Assembly: GCA_020053845.1 (NCBI GenBank)
Contig: JAGVMI010000042.1
Span: 1-8,420, forward strand
Origin: Candidatus Babeliales bacterium
GTDB lineage: Bacteria; Babelota; Babeliae; Babelales; Vermiphilaceae
DNA length: 8,420 nucleotides
Reading direction: 5' to 3'
The translations under genes were made by a program, and so were the position numbers. Shown here one piece after another: positions 1-6,472 of this stretch (the first letter of the stretch is position 1; each line of letters begins with the position of its first letter). The notes below the pieces were generated by a model. The model saw only the letters and a list, made by a program, of their open reading frames with translations. It was not told the origin of the DNA and ran no database searches.

Positions 1-333
1 CGATTGCTCCGCAGAATGCGGCCGCTTTTGCATGCCAACATGCGCTTGAGTAAGGCGCGCGTATTCACTTGGCGCAGGATTATGGGGAGCCGCGGGGTAA
101 TTGTTTATCAGCTTTGTGATGGTTGCATTCTTATCGAGTAAAGCTGGTGCAATAAGAGCATCTGTGCCTTCTTCACACCACACTGCTTTTTGGTGGCTTT
201 GCTTGTCAAAAAGCTCTATACAAAGAGATACTTCTGCAGTTGCAGAAGTATTTTGAAGCGCAGAAAGGTAATGCATATGCATACTAAGCACTACGCAATA
301 TATACCGTGCAACAATCGTGGGGCAGTAGGCAT
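1..333 (-). CDS. Secreted paralogue family member E, N-terminal 111 residues (cut by window edge)
   Basis: This frame is open from the ATG at 331-333 to the left edge of the window, so only the first 111 codons are present. The start is supported by an AGGGAG ribosome site at 343-348, nine bases upstream, and by an in-frame TGA at 355-357 that excludes longer versions. The first 27 residues (MPTAPRLLHGIYCVVLSMHM...) look like a short secretion signal with a weak hydrophobic core. Membership of the local family rests on the motif SEYARLTQAHV at residues 89-99, which matches the SE..ARL segment at the same distance from the start in the four other copies. The FS-DG segment that precedes it in the relatives is not recognisable here. 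It follows gene A after a 31-base gap, so the two are probably co-transcribed. Function is unknown. Confidence is high that it is coding and moderate that it belongs to the family. Confidence 0.7.
   Translation of the reverse strand, partial: MPTAPRLLHGIYCVVLSMHMHYLSALQNTSATAEVSLCIELFDKQSHQKAVWCEEGTDALIAPALLDKNATITKLINNYPAAPHNPAPSEYARLTQAHVGMQKRPHSAEQS
228..251. repeat. Perfect 11-bp inverted repeat with 2-base centre
   Basis: The arms ATACTTCTGCA (228-238) and TGCAGAAGTAT (241-251) are exact reverse complements around the dinucleotide GT. The repeat lies inside gene E about 80-105 bases after its start codon. In RNA it would fold into a strong hairpin with a small loop. On the plus strand it is followed by TTTT, which is too short to call a terminator, and on the minus strand no T run follows. 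Role unknown. Confidence 0.8.
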
Positions 334-364
334 GATGATTGTCTCCCTGTGGCGTCAAAATCTA

Positions 365-1531
365 TCAGATGGCGGAGCTGCTGGTAGAGTCTCTTTTTTG
401 CTTTTTTGTAGGGCTTTCCTGATCGTGAAATTTAGGGCCGCCTTTGTGTATTAACGGGAAATATTCAAGTAAAAACGGGCTGATAATTACTTTCTGTTCT
501 TTGTCAGAAATAATCTGTGCGCTCGTTAAGGGCAGCTCTTCTGATGAATGAAGAGTGAGATCAAAAGGCGCAGGCGTTCTGTTATTTGAAGGATAGAAGG
601 TATTAACATGATAGCGCGCTAATGAGTAGTGGTAGCATGATTCTTTGCTTGGTGAGTTAGGACACGCAAATCGGGAAAGCGCGGTGACATTGAGTCCTTT
701 AAAATCCCATCCTATGCGTGTTTGTGCGTGTTGACTATCTCCATTTTTAAAGCAGTTAATAGTTTGCCTATGTCCTCGATTTGTAGGATACGAGTTTCCA
801 TGCTTTGCAATTACGCGAAGAGTAGAAATTTGCAACCAGCATCGATTGGTGACGTTGCTGTGTGCCACAAATGCAAGGGTTGCACGCGCTAAAGCATCAT
901 GATAACGCGCTACGCTTACATCTTGAATCTGAGCGAGGTTATCCTGCGTGTCGCGCACGATTATGTTTTTTGCACGGTTTTTTAGAATATCTATAATCAT
1001 AATTTCACTTGCAGAAGGGTATGTCACCACAACCAAAGGCTTATCATCACCAAGACTTGTTGCGGTAATAATGCTCTTGCCTTCTTCTAAAGGCTTATCT
1101 AAAGCATATGTTTGTTGCACTGTTTTGCTATTGCGTGGATAGAGCTCTATGGTCTGATTATTGATACGTATGGTGTGCTGTTGCGTGTACAAGGGGTAAT
1201 TTGTACTGGCGCTGTAGTATTTTCTATGAACCTCATTGAGGCGCGCTACTTCTGAAATTTCCAAGCGAGGCGTACTGCCTTCCTGTATGGGATGATCTGT
1301 GTATTTATTTGTATGCAGATCGTGTTTTCTGATTGTTGTGTGAGTGTTGGAGCCTGCACAACCCAAAGTCAGAACTTGTTTTCCATCTTCTGAGAAAGTT
1401 ACGCGATCATTTACTGAACCTATCTTGCAATTGGTACACCGAGGTGTTTCTTGCTGCATTGTATGCCCGGGAGTGCACCAAGAAAGAAAACATGATGCAA
1501 TAAGTAACAAAAAGTATGGTTGGCGTAGCAT
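365..1531 (-). CDS. Secreted paralogue family member A, propeller-like, with basic C-terminal tail
   Basis: A 388-residue protein of unknown function. The ATG at 1529-1531 has an AGGAGA ribosome site ten bases upstream. Residues 1-24 form a clear signal peptide (hydrophobic FLLLIASCFL); the IASC at 11-14 resembles a lipobox, but the hydrophobic stretch before it is short, so ordinary signal-peptidase cleavage is more likely. Family landmarks in order are RVTFSEDGKQVLTLG (43-57), SEVARL (93-98), LYTQQHTIRI (114-123), PLVVVTYPSASEIMIIDI (165-182), TRIGWDFKGLNVTAL (271-285) and the degenerate QIISDKEQKVIIS (339-351). The FSxDG and GW..G segments resemble strands of TolB/WD40-type propeller blades, but too few blades are clear to name the fold. 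Unlike its relatives it lacks the terminal DG-hhhDL motif and instead ends with a polar, basic tail (PTKKQKRDSTSSS, 374-386). It is divergent from tsaC and upstream of gene E. Confidence 0.85.
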   Translation of the reverse strand: MLRQPYFLLLIASCFLSWCTPGHTMQQETPRCTNCKIGSVNDRVTFSEDGKQVLTLGCAGSNTHTTIRKHDLHTNKYTDHPIQEGSTPRLEISEVARLNEVHRKYYSASTNYPLYTQQHTIRINNQTIELYPRNSKTVQQTYALDKPLEEGKSIITATSLGDDKPLVVVTYPSASEIMIIDILKNRAKNIIVRDTQDNLAQIQDVSVARYHDALARATLAFVAHSNVTNRCWLQISTLRVIAKHGNSYPTNRGHRQTINCFKNGDSQHAQTRIGWDFKGLNVTALSRFACPNSPSKESCYHYSLARYHVNTFYPSNNRTPAPFDLTLHSSEELPLTSAQIISDKEQKVIISPFLLEYFPLIHKGGPKFHDQESPTKKQKRDSTSSSAI

Positions 1532-1676
1532 AATGCAAAGTTCTCCTGGATGAATTATTGTTCTTGCACAGCTAGTGTAGGTGATTTTGCTAATTTAGCT
1601 ATACTGTGCCATGCAGTATCGTTGATTTAGACAGCAAAAAGATATGTATGATGTTAAAAAATAGTAAGGCTATACA
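1532..1676. promoter_or_regulatory. Divergent control region between gene A and tsaC
   Basis: These 145 bases separate two genes that are transcribed away from each other, so promoters for both should lie here. On the plus strand TATACT at 1600-1605 matches five of six bases of a -10 box, but no good -35 box lies 16-18 bases upstream. A 6-bp inverted repeat, ATACTG (1601-1606) and CAGTAT (1614-1619), overlaps that hexamer and could be an operator. tsaC has a TAAGG ribosome site seven bases before its ATG. No convincing promoter pair for gene A was found on the minus strand. Confidence 0.4.
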
Positions 1677-2324
1677 ATGAAAGCAAAGCCTGATTATCTT
1701 TTATGGAATGATGCTCATGTAGTCAGCATTCTTGAGCGCGCATTGCAGGCTGGGCATGTGGTAGCAACTACCACTGATACGGTAGTAGGGCTTATGGCAT
1801 GTGCAACGCAAGAAGGAGCATTTGCACTTGATCGCATCAAGATGCGAGAACGCAAACCCTACATACTTCTCGCGCATGATACAGAGCAGCTGAAAAATTA
1901 CGTACACTTTCCTGATGACGTGCGCTTGCAGCATCTTATGCAAGCATGCTGGCCTGGTCCGCTTACGCTTATTCTGCCTATTGCTCACGCTGTGCGCCAA
2001 CCCTGGATGGCTGAGTTGAAAGGCATTGCGGTACGCATACCTGATCATATAGGTTTGCAAGCCATTACGCGTATGGTAGGCCCTGTATTTTCAACAAGTG
2101 CAAATAAATCGGGCGAACCGGTATGCCGTACTATCGCGCAACTACACCCTGATATCAAAGCAGCAGTGTCGCTACTGATTGACGATGCACATGCAGACGA
2201 TGCGGATACAGTGGCATCAACTATTCTGGATTGCACTCATGATGAGCCGTGCGTAGTACGTGAAGGCTGCTATCCTATTGCCGAGCTTGAGCGAATCTGG
2301 GGCAAACCATTCGAGCGTGCATGA
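1677..2324 (+). CDS. tsaC: Threonylcarbamoyl-AMP synthase (TsaC/Sua5/YrdC family)
   Basis: The enzyme makes L-threonylcarbamoyl-adenylate from threonine, bicarbonate and ATP in the cytoplasm; TsaD with TsaB/TsaE then transfers the group to A37 of ANN-decoding tRNAs (t6A). The 215-residue protein is essentially the YrdC domain alone, without the C-terminal domain of Sua5. Visible signatures are TTTDTVVGL (31-39, the usual PT[ED]T.YGL loop), K55-x-R57 followed by RKPYILL, WPGPLTLIL (92-100), GIAVRIPDH (116-124), STSANKSGEP (139-148) and STILDC with VVREG (181-197) at the nucleotide site. The ATG at 1677 has TAAGG seven bases upstream. It runs divergently from gene A; the pilin gene follows 69 bases later and probably has its own promoter. 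There is no functional link to the pilin that I can see. Confidence 0.93.
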   Translation: MKAKPDYLLWNDAHVVSILERALQAGHVVATTTDTVVGLMACATQEGAFALDRIKMRERKPYILLAHDTEQLKNYVHFPDDVRLQHLMQACWPGPLTLILPIAHAVRQPWMAELKGIAVRIPDHIGLQAITRMVGPVFSTSANKSGEPVCRTIAQLHPDIKAAVSLLIDDAHADDADTVASTILDCTHDEPCVVREGCYPIAELERIWGKPFERA

Positions 2325-2328
2325 TTAC

Positions 2329-2359
2329 TTGACCTTGCGGGCAGGCAGAGCGCTATGCT
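2329..2359 (+). promoter_or_regulatory. Candidate sigma-70-type promoter for the pilin gene
   Basis: TTGACC (2329-2334, five of six consensus bases) and TATGCT (2354-2359, four of six) are 19 bases apart, slightly longer than the ideal 17. Transcription would begin near 2366, leaving a leader of about 28 bases with an AAGGGGG ribosome site before the ATG at 2394. If real, it rules out the earlier in-frame ATG at 2355, which lies inside the -10 box. Confidence 0.35.
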
Positions 2360-2393
2360 GAGCGGCAATACATGCGTACGCAAGGGGGCTCAT

Positions 2394-2876
2394 ATGAAGA
2401 GTACGGGTAAGGGATTTTCACTTGTTGAATTGATGATTGTGGTGGCTATCATTGCATTTCTTGCCACTATGGCGGTGCCGCGTTTTGGCGTATTTCTTGC
2501 TAAAGCAAAACGCGCAGAAGCATATGCGCAGCTTGCATCATTGTATGCAGCGCAAAAAGCATACTGGGCAGAGCATGGCACCTATTCATCAACGCTTGCA
2601 GGAGAAGGCGGTATAGGCTGGAAGCCGGAGGGCTATAAAGGTGGCGGTGTTAACGAATCATTTTACTATACATATGGATTTCCTGGCAGCGAAGGCAAAA
2701 ACTATTTTACCGGCAAATTACAGACGCCTGCTGCAGCACTAAGTGGTGCACGTGCAGATGCGCAAGGATTTGTAGCATACGCTGTGGGTGATATTGATGG
2801 CGATGGCAAGCCTGATATTATTACGATCGATGAAAATAATCGTATTCAAATTCTGCAAGATGATATTGCTGACTAA
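2394..2876 (+). CDS. Type IV pilin-like prepilin with C-terminal calcium-loop-like motif
   Basis: A 160-residue prepilin. The leader MKSTGKG is followed by FSLVELMIVVAIIAFLATMA, the class III (type IV) signal: cleavage after Gly7, a new N-terminal Phe to be methylated, and the conserved Glu at mature position 5. The hydrophobic helix continues into the usual amphipathic alpha-1 segment (AKAKRAEAYAQLASLYAAQ). The globular part has no cysteines, so there is no disulfide D-region. Near the C-terminus DIDGDGKPD (134-142) has Asp at spacings typical of calcium-binding loops in some pilins and pseudopilins. I chose ATG 2394 over the in-frame ATG 2355 because it follows AAGGGGG by five bases and gives a normal short leader. 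PilD, encoded at 6472-7233, is the likely processing enzyme. It may be a major pilin, minor pilin or T2SS pseudopilin; the rest of the machinery is not in view. Confidence 0.9.
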   Translation: MKSTGKGFSLVELMIVVAIIAFLATMAVPRFGVFLAKAKRAEAYAQLASLYAAQKAYWAEHGTYSSTLAGEGGIGWKPEGYKGGGVNESFYYTYGFPGSEGKNYFTGKLQTPAAALSGARADAQGFVAYAVGDIDGDGKPDIITIDENNRIQILQDDIAD

Positions 2877-2901
2877 GAACATTCTTCTGATTGTTAGAAA
2901 A

Positions 2902-2932
2902 ATGCCCTGCATTGCGCAGGGCATAGTTTTTT
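2902..2932. terminator. Bidirectional intrinsic terminator between convergent genes
   Basis: The arms ATGCCCTGC (2902-2910) and GCAGGGCAT (2916-2924) are perfect 9-bp complements around a five-base loop. TTTTTT follows at 2927-2932 on the plus strand, and AAAAA precedes it on the left (2898-2902), giving a T run in the minus direction. It lies 25 bases after the pilin stop and directly after the stop of gene B, whose TGA shares base 2932, so it can end transcription from both sides. Confidence 0.9.
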
Positions 2933-4011
2933 CATGAATGGTGATATGTATATTCTTGCAAATTAACCAGCATGCCATCAAAAATTGCTTGCTTGCTATC
3001 AGGGCTTACTTGTACGTCCGTCTTGTTAATCGATGTGATATGTTTAAATATGGTAAATTCTTTACTAACTCTTGCATGGTGATTCGGATTTTGAATGACA
3101 TCGGCTACGATATGGTATGCAGTAGTTGGGATGATAAATGAACAGCCTGTTGATACACTTTTCGCAACTATTCTGTTTGGAAGGCGATGTACAAGCACAG
3201 AATGCTCTCCTGTGGGGCTCCATCCTATACTCGGGGCATGTTCCTTAGGCAGAAAGTGTGAGGGATGTCGTCGTCTCATGCGGGTTACGTCAAAATCCAT
3301 TTGTATATCAATTTTTTTCTGTTCGTCAAAAAACACTTTTGTTGAATGCAGTATAACTCCCTGGGGAGATTTGAGGAGCCGGGTAAGTATGCAAAAGCCT
3401 GTATTACTTATGCAAGAGAAAGATAATTGTTGCACTTGGCATTCTTCTTGTAACTTGGGCAGCAATGCTTCTACGGTTTGTCCAGATAGCGAGCTCACCA
3501 CACCAACTATATTCTCTTTTGGGCGGTAGTAGGCAACGAGGGGTTCTTTATCGAGTTCAGTGCACGCAATGAGTGCGTCATCCGAAAGCGGAGAATTAAA
3601 TCTCACCCTTGCGCACTCTTTTTTATTATCATAATGGCCCGTACGAATGTGAATATTATTTATGTGATATTCATATGAAGATGTATGAAGGATTCTATAT
3701 CCCTCTGGGTCTATAAGAGTGAGTGCATTAAGCAAGCGAGCTGCTTCTGATGTATGTAACGGTTGATGCGCTGTTGGAATCAGTTGATGATTATCATTGC
3801 GATACTGCACCACATCTGATGGATTATCTTGCGTAGCCGCAAGAATGCGTGTGCCATCATTGCTGAATATCATACGTTCATTATTACTGTGTGCTACAAG
3901 CGCTCCCGTAATAGCGATAGCAGGGATTGCTTTTGCTTGTTCCTGTATACCGTGCAGCGCCATACATGTGGGAAGAAATATGTATACAGGCCATGTAATA
4001 TGTTTAAACAC
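2932..4011 (-). CDS. Secreted paralogue family member B, propeller-like
   Basis: A 359-residue protein of unknown function. The start is GTG (4009-4011), preceded by AAGGA with an eight-base gap; the next in-frame Met is residue 17, which would remove the secretion signal. The N-terminus (MFKHITWPVYIFLPTCMAL) is a modest signal peptide. Family landmarks are RMIFSNDGTRILAAT (46-60), SEAARLLNAL (88-97), EYHINNIHI (114-122), DALIACTELDKEPLVAYY (145-162), SIGWSPTGEHSVLVHRLPN (261-279) and VQVSPDSKQAIFDGMLVNL (333-351). The SPDS/SPTG segments followed by hydrophobic strands resemble TolB/WD40-type blades. It is closest in motif detail to gene C, which lies 91 bases upstream, and it is the last gene before the terminator, with its stop codon touching that hairpin's T tract. 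An exported binding or scaffold role is a guess only. Confidence 0.85.
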   Translation of the reverse strand: MFKHITWPVYIFLPTCMALHGIQEQAKAIPAIAITGALVAHSNNERMIFSNDGTRILAATQDNPSDVVQYRNDNHQLIPTAHQPLHTSEAARLLNALTLIDPEGYRILHTSSYEYHINNIHIRTGHYDNKKECARVRFNSPLSDDALIACTELDKEPLVAYYRPKENIVGVVSSLSGQTVEALLPKLQEECQVQQLSFSCISNTGFCILTRLLKSPQGVILHSTKVFFDEQKKIDIQMDFDVTRMRRRHPSHFLPKEHAPSIGWSPTGEHSVLVHRLPNRIVAKSVSTGCSFIIPTTAYHIVADVIQNPNHHARVSKEFTIFKHITSINKTDVQVSPDSKQAIFDGMLVNLQEYTYHHS

Positions 4012-4102
4012 AGAGAGGTTCCTTTTTTATGGTGACATATCAAGATATTTAAAAGTACTAGTCGATAGGTACTGCATACAGAGCGTGTTATAGCTGTGTG
4101 CT

Positions 4103-5263
4103 TTACGGACGATGGTGTAGTGCATACAGTAAAATTAAGAAAGAAATAACCTTATTGTGGCTATCATTTGTCGATTTTTTTCTCAAATCAATAAGTATGC
4201 CATCTACAATAATGTTGGAGCGGTTGGGGCTTACTTGTACCGGGCTTTGACGTATCTTTTCAATAATTTCTTTCGGTACGATAACTGGCATGCATTCTCT
4301 TAAATCATCTTTATTTTTCTGCTGTGGATCAGGGCTAATATAGTAAGAGTACGAGCGTAGTATAGGGGTACACTCAGATGTTTCAGCATGAACGAGATAG
4401 GTGTAGTTGGGCACGCGCTTTACAAGAGTGCAGAAATCACCTTGAGGAGTCCAGCCAAAACTTGTTACGTATGCAGGATCTGATTCAGAGACTCTTTCAT
4501 GCAGACGATCAAACCTAATTTTGCATGCAGGTACGATTTCTTGGCCTATTATTGTGCCATCACTGTTAAGCGAAAAGTTTATGGATGCTATTTCAGTATG
4601 TTTAGGCCTGGTAAGAAGCAGTGCAAGTGTACATGCTGAAGTATTAGTTATGCGTGTAAATACGATCTCATGTATGCGTGCGCTAGCCATTTTTTGTAGA
4701 GCAACCGATGTATGGTTACCTGTTCTGCCATTTATTATAGAAATTGCTTTTGAATTGTCTGATTGATCAACGTGCACTATCAGTGGGTAGTCTTTTGATT
4801 CAGCGCATGCAAAAAGTGCATTTGAAGTGAATTGTAGTTGGGGAGAAACTTGAGCTATCTTGTCAGCTTCTGGAGTAGATGTAATAAGAATATGGTTGGG
4901 CTCATATATCTTAATAGCGTGATTTTGCGTATAAAAATTTTTAGGATAATCAGATGAAGCCGTAACCACACTCAAGAGCCGTGCACATTCTTCTTTATAC
5001 AAATGCAGTTTATCGGCTACTTTAGCAAGCTTGTTATCATTATATGTGTAACAGCTGACGTCGAGTTTTTCATCGGAGTTTGCTTCTGTAAAATAGCCCA
5101 CAATGATGTGATTTCCATCATCAGTGAATATCATGCCGTACTGTTTGTCGGTTATTCCTAAGGCTGTCGGGATATGTATTGCTGGGTTTTTAGATTCGAT
5201 CGCACGCAGCGCGATACTGGTAGCCGTCATGATGCCGATGAGTAATACAGCACAAACATTCAT
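4103..5263 (-). CDS. Secreted paralogue family member C, propeller-like, with hydrophobic C-terminal tail
   Basis: A 386-residue protein of unknown function. Two in-frame starts are possible: GTG at 5269, only one base from the AGGAG site (5271-5275), and ATG at 5263, seven bases from it; I chose the ATG on that spacing. MNVCAVLLIGIMTATSIALRA is a clear signal peptide. Family landmarks are GMIFTDDGNHIIVG (43-56), EECARLLSVV (91-100), NFYTQNHAIKI (109-119), NALFACAESKDYPLIVHV (148-165), RIHEIVFTRITNTSA (196-210), SFGWTPQGDFCTLVKRVPN (268-286) and VQVSPNRSNIIVDGILIDL (342-360). Relatives B and D stop 8-11 residues after that last motif, whereas C continues for 26 residues into a hydrophobic end (KVISFLILLYALHHRP). 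The 95-base gap upstream contains a TATACT at 5325-5330 that could be a -10 box, but no -35 partner is evident. Confidence 0.85.
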   Translation of the reverse strand: MNVCAVLLIGIMTATSIALRAIESKNPAIHIPTALGITDKQYGMIFTDDGNHIIVGYFTEANSDEKLDVSCYTYNDNKLAKVADKLHLYKEECARLLSVVTASSDYPKNFYTQNHAIKIYEPNHILITSTPEADKIAQVSPQLQFTSNALFACAESKDYPLIVHVDQSDNSKAISIINGRTGNHTSVALQKMASARIHEIVFTRITNTSACTLALLLTRPKHTEIASINFSLNSDGTIIGQEIVPACKIRFDRLHERVSESDPAYVTSFGWTPQGDFCTLVKRVPNYTYLVHAETSECTPILRSYSYYISPDPQQKNKDDLRECMPVIVPKEIIEKIRQSPVQVSPNRSNIIVDGILIDLRKKSTNDSHNKVISFLILLYALHHRP

Positions 5264-5358
5264 GTACACTCTCCTTTTTGCGTAGATGCATTATCTTACG
5301 AAGTGCTCCTTAAAACTGTCTCATAGTATACACATAGTGTTGTGCTATGCATGGTTTT

Positions 5359-6447
5359 TTATTGTGCGTTATCGCTGTGTTGCTGAGTAAGATCAATAAG
5401 AAGACCATCAATAAGCAACTGACGAGCGTCAGGAGAGAGTGAAGCCGTGGTGAATAATGGCGTTGGGCGAGGCGGCTGCTCGAATTTGCAGGGATTGCAA
5501 ACAAGCATGCTTGTTTGAGAATTATGAACAGTAATTACAAATGATTCGTGTAATACTTTACTTAAGAAACATTGAACAATACACAGATGTGAGCCATCGG
5601 GACTGTAACCTATTCGAGGAGCAAGAGGCAGGTATGCGCTGGATGCACAATAGGTGAGTTGTGTAATGCAACGAGGATAAGATTGAATTTCAAGCTTTTT
5701 GTCAGCATTGTAGAAATATCGAGATCGCAAAATTTCTATGCGCTTTTCATTGTAAAAAAGAATAGCAAGATCCCGTGTGCCTGAACTGTCAGCAGGTGAG
5801 AATGTTAAGTGTAGTATGCTGCTATTGCCTTGATAATTGCATATGATATGCCGACCACAGCACATATCAACTATATTAATGGGCACAATGTCAGCTTTGT
5901 TTTCCGCGGGATTATGATAAGCCACTATAGAGTGCCCAGTAATATCGCAGAATGCAAATTGTGAATGCTCTGCTAAACGATTGTGAAGGTCCCAATAAGG
6001 GCGTGTTCGATAGCGATCCTTACTTTCAATTGATAGCATATTAGGGGCTACGATGAGCTCATTAGTTGCGCTGTAAAGATTTGGATGAGGCTTTTCGGGA
6101 TGAAAAACATGTATGTATGCCTGACTTAGACGCGCAACGATCTCAGGATCATCAGTATAATTGTCGGCGGCTACAAGTGCATCAGCGGTAAGCCGGTAGC
6201 GTGTTTCGTGAAATTCATCGCGACTATGAGCTTGATTCTGTCCAACTACTATATTACCTGCAGCATCAAAAATAGTGCTATGTCGAGTAAGATTTAGCAG
6301 CTGTGCAACATCAGTAACACGATTGGGAGACTGGACTACAGTGCCAGAAGATTCTTCGGGAGCCATGCCCTGTGCGCAGTGAAATGTACACAGCATAATA
6401 ACAAAGATTACGTAAGCTGTGCTTTGTATGTGTGTTGTGTGCTTCAT
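5359..6447 (-). CDS. Secreted paralogue family member D, propeller-like
   Basis: A 362-residue protein of unknown function. The ATG at 6445-6447 gives a good signal peptide (MKHTTHIQSTAYVIFVIMLC..., cleavage plausible around residues 26-29); an in-frame GTG two codons earlier (6453) is the alternative. Neither has a normally spaced ribosome site: the nearest, AAAGG at the pilD stop, is over 20 bases from the ATG and sits in a hairpin. Family landmarks are STIFDAAGNIVVGQ (57-70), PEIVARLSQAY (101-111), NLYSATNELIV (123-133), SQFAFCDITGHSIVAYHNP (162-180), ILHLTFSPADSSGTRDLAIL (211-230), RIGYSPDGSHLCIV (278-291) and ASLSPDARQLLIDGLLIDL (335-353). It is the most propeller-like copy, with intact FSP, SPDG and SPDA segments. 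It begins 24 bases after pilD, so co-transcription with rpsU-rbfA-pilD is likely. Confidence 0.85.
   Translation of the reverse strand: MKHTTHIQSTAYVIFVIMLCTFHCAQGMAPEESSGTVVQSPNRVTDVAQLLNLTRHSTIFDAAGNIVVGQNQAHSRDEFHETRYRLTADALVAADNYTDDPEIVARLSQAYIHVFHPEKPHPNLYSATNELIVAPNMLSIESKDRYRTRPYWDLHNRLAEHSQFAFCDITGHSIVAYHNPAENKADIVPINIVDMCCGRHIICNYQGNSSILHLTFSPADSSGTRDLAILFYNEKRIEILRSRYFYNADKKLEIQSYPRCITQLTYCASSAYLPLAPRIGYSPDGSHLCIVQCFLSKVLHESFVITVHNSQTSMLVCNPCKFEQPPRPTPLFTTASLSPDARQLLIDGLLIDLTQQHSDNAQ
5498..5517. repeat. Perfect 20-bp palindrome inside gene D
   Basis: CAAACAAGCA (5498-5507) is followed directly by its exact reverse complement TGCTTGTTTG (5508-5517). It lies in the C-terminal third of gene D, encoding roughly residues 311-317. 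A perfect 20-bp palindrome is expected by chance about 0.008 times in a window this long at even base composition. No role is visible; a protein-binding site is possible. Confidence 0.85.
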
Positions 6448-6454
6448 ACACACT

Positions 6455-6472
6455 AAGGTATACGCATACCTT
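6455..6472. promoter_or_regulatory. Hairpin between pilD and gene D covering the only nearby ribosome-site sequence
   Basis: AAGGTAT (6455-6461) and ATACCTT (6466-6472) are perfect 7-bp arms around ACGC. Read on the minus strand, the first arm begins in the pilD stop codon and contains AAAGGT, the only Shine-Dalgarno-like sequence before gene D. No T run follows, so it is not an intrinsic terminator. It may hide or reposition the ribosome site, or be an operator. Confidence 0.5.

Noticed and set aside
190..387. Plus-strand open frame of 65 codons at the left edge
   Set aside because: It is antisense to gene E and the end of gene A and has no domain or ribosome site.
1597..1611. TGGCAC-like sigma-54 promoter on the minus strand upstream of gene A
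   Set aside because: The GC element is one base too close to the GG, and the TTGC part is missing; sigma-54 promoters tolerate spacing changes poorly.
1701..2060. Minus-strand open frame of 119 codons antisense to tsaC
   Set aside because: tsaC carries all family motifs across this stretch; the antisense product resembles nothing known and has no start context.
1532..2931. tsaC-pilin segment as a mobile insertion that split the paralogue array
   Set aside because: There are no flanking repeats, recombinase genes or tRNA-end sequence, and the base composition looks like the surroundings by eye. Rearrangement is possible but unsupported.
3095..3529. Plus-strand open frame of 144 codons antisense to gene B
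   Set aside because: It lies entirely inside gene B, has no ribosome site and no recognisable domain, while B has a signal peptide and family motifs in the same bases.
5190..5291. Small upstream frame starting at ATG 5291 and overlapping the start of gene C
   Set aside because: An AAGGAG lies upstream but 14 bases away, the peptide has no recognisable leader-peptide features, and the overlap with C is better explained by chance.
5333..5349. CATAG-N7-CTATG hairpin followed by T6 between genes D and C
   Set aside because: The arms are only 5 bp and the T run is on the plus strand, where no gene is transcribed towards it; it cannot terminate the minus-strand genes.
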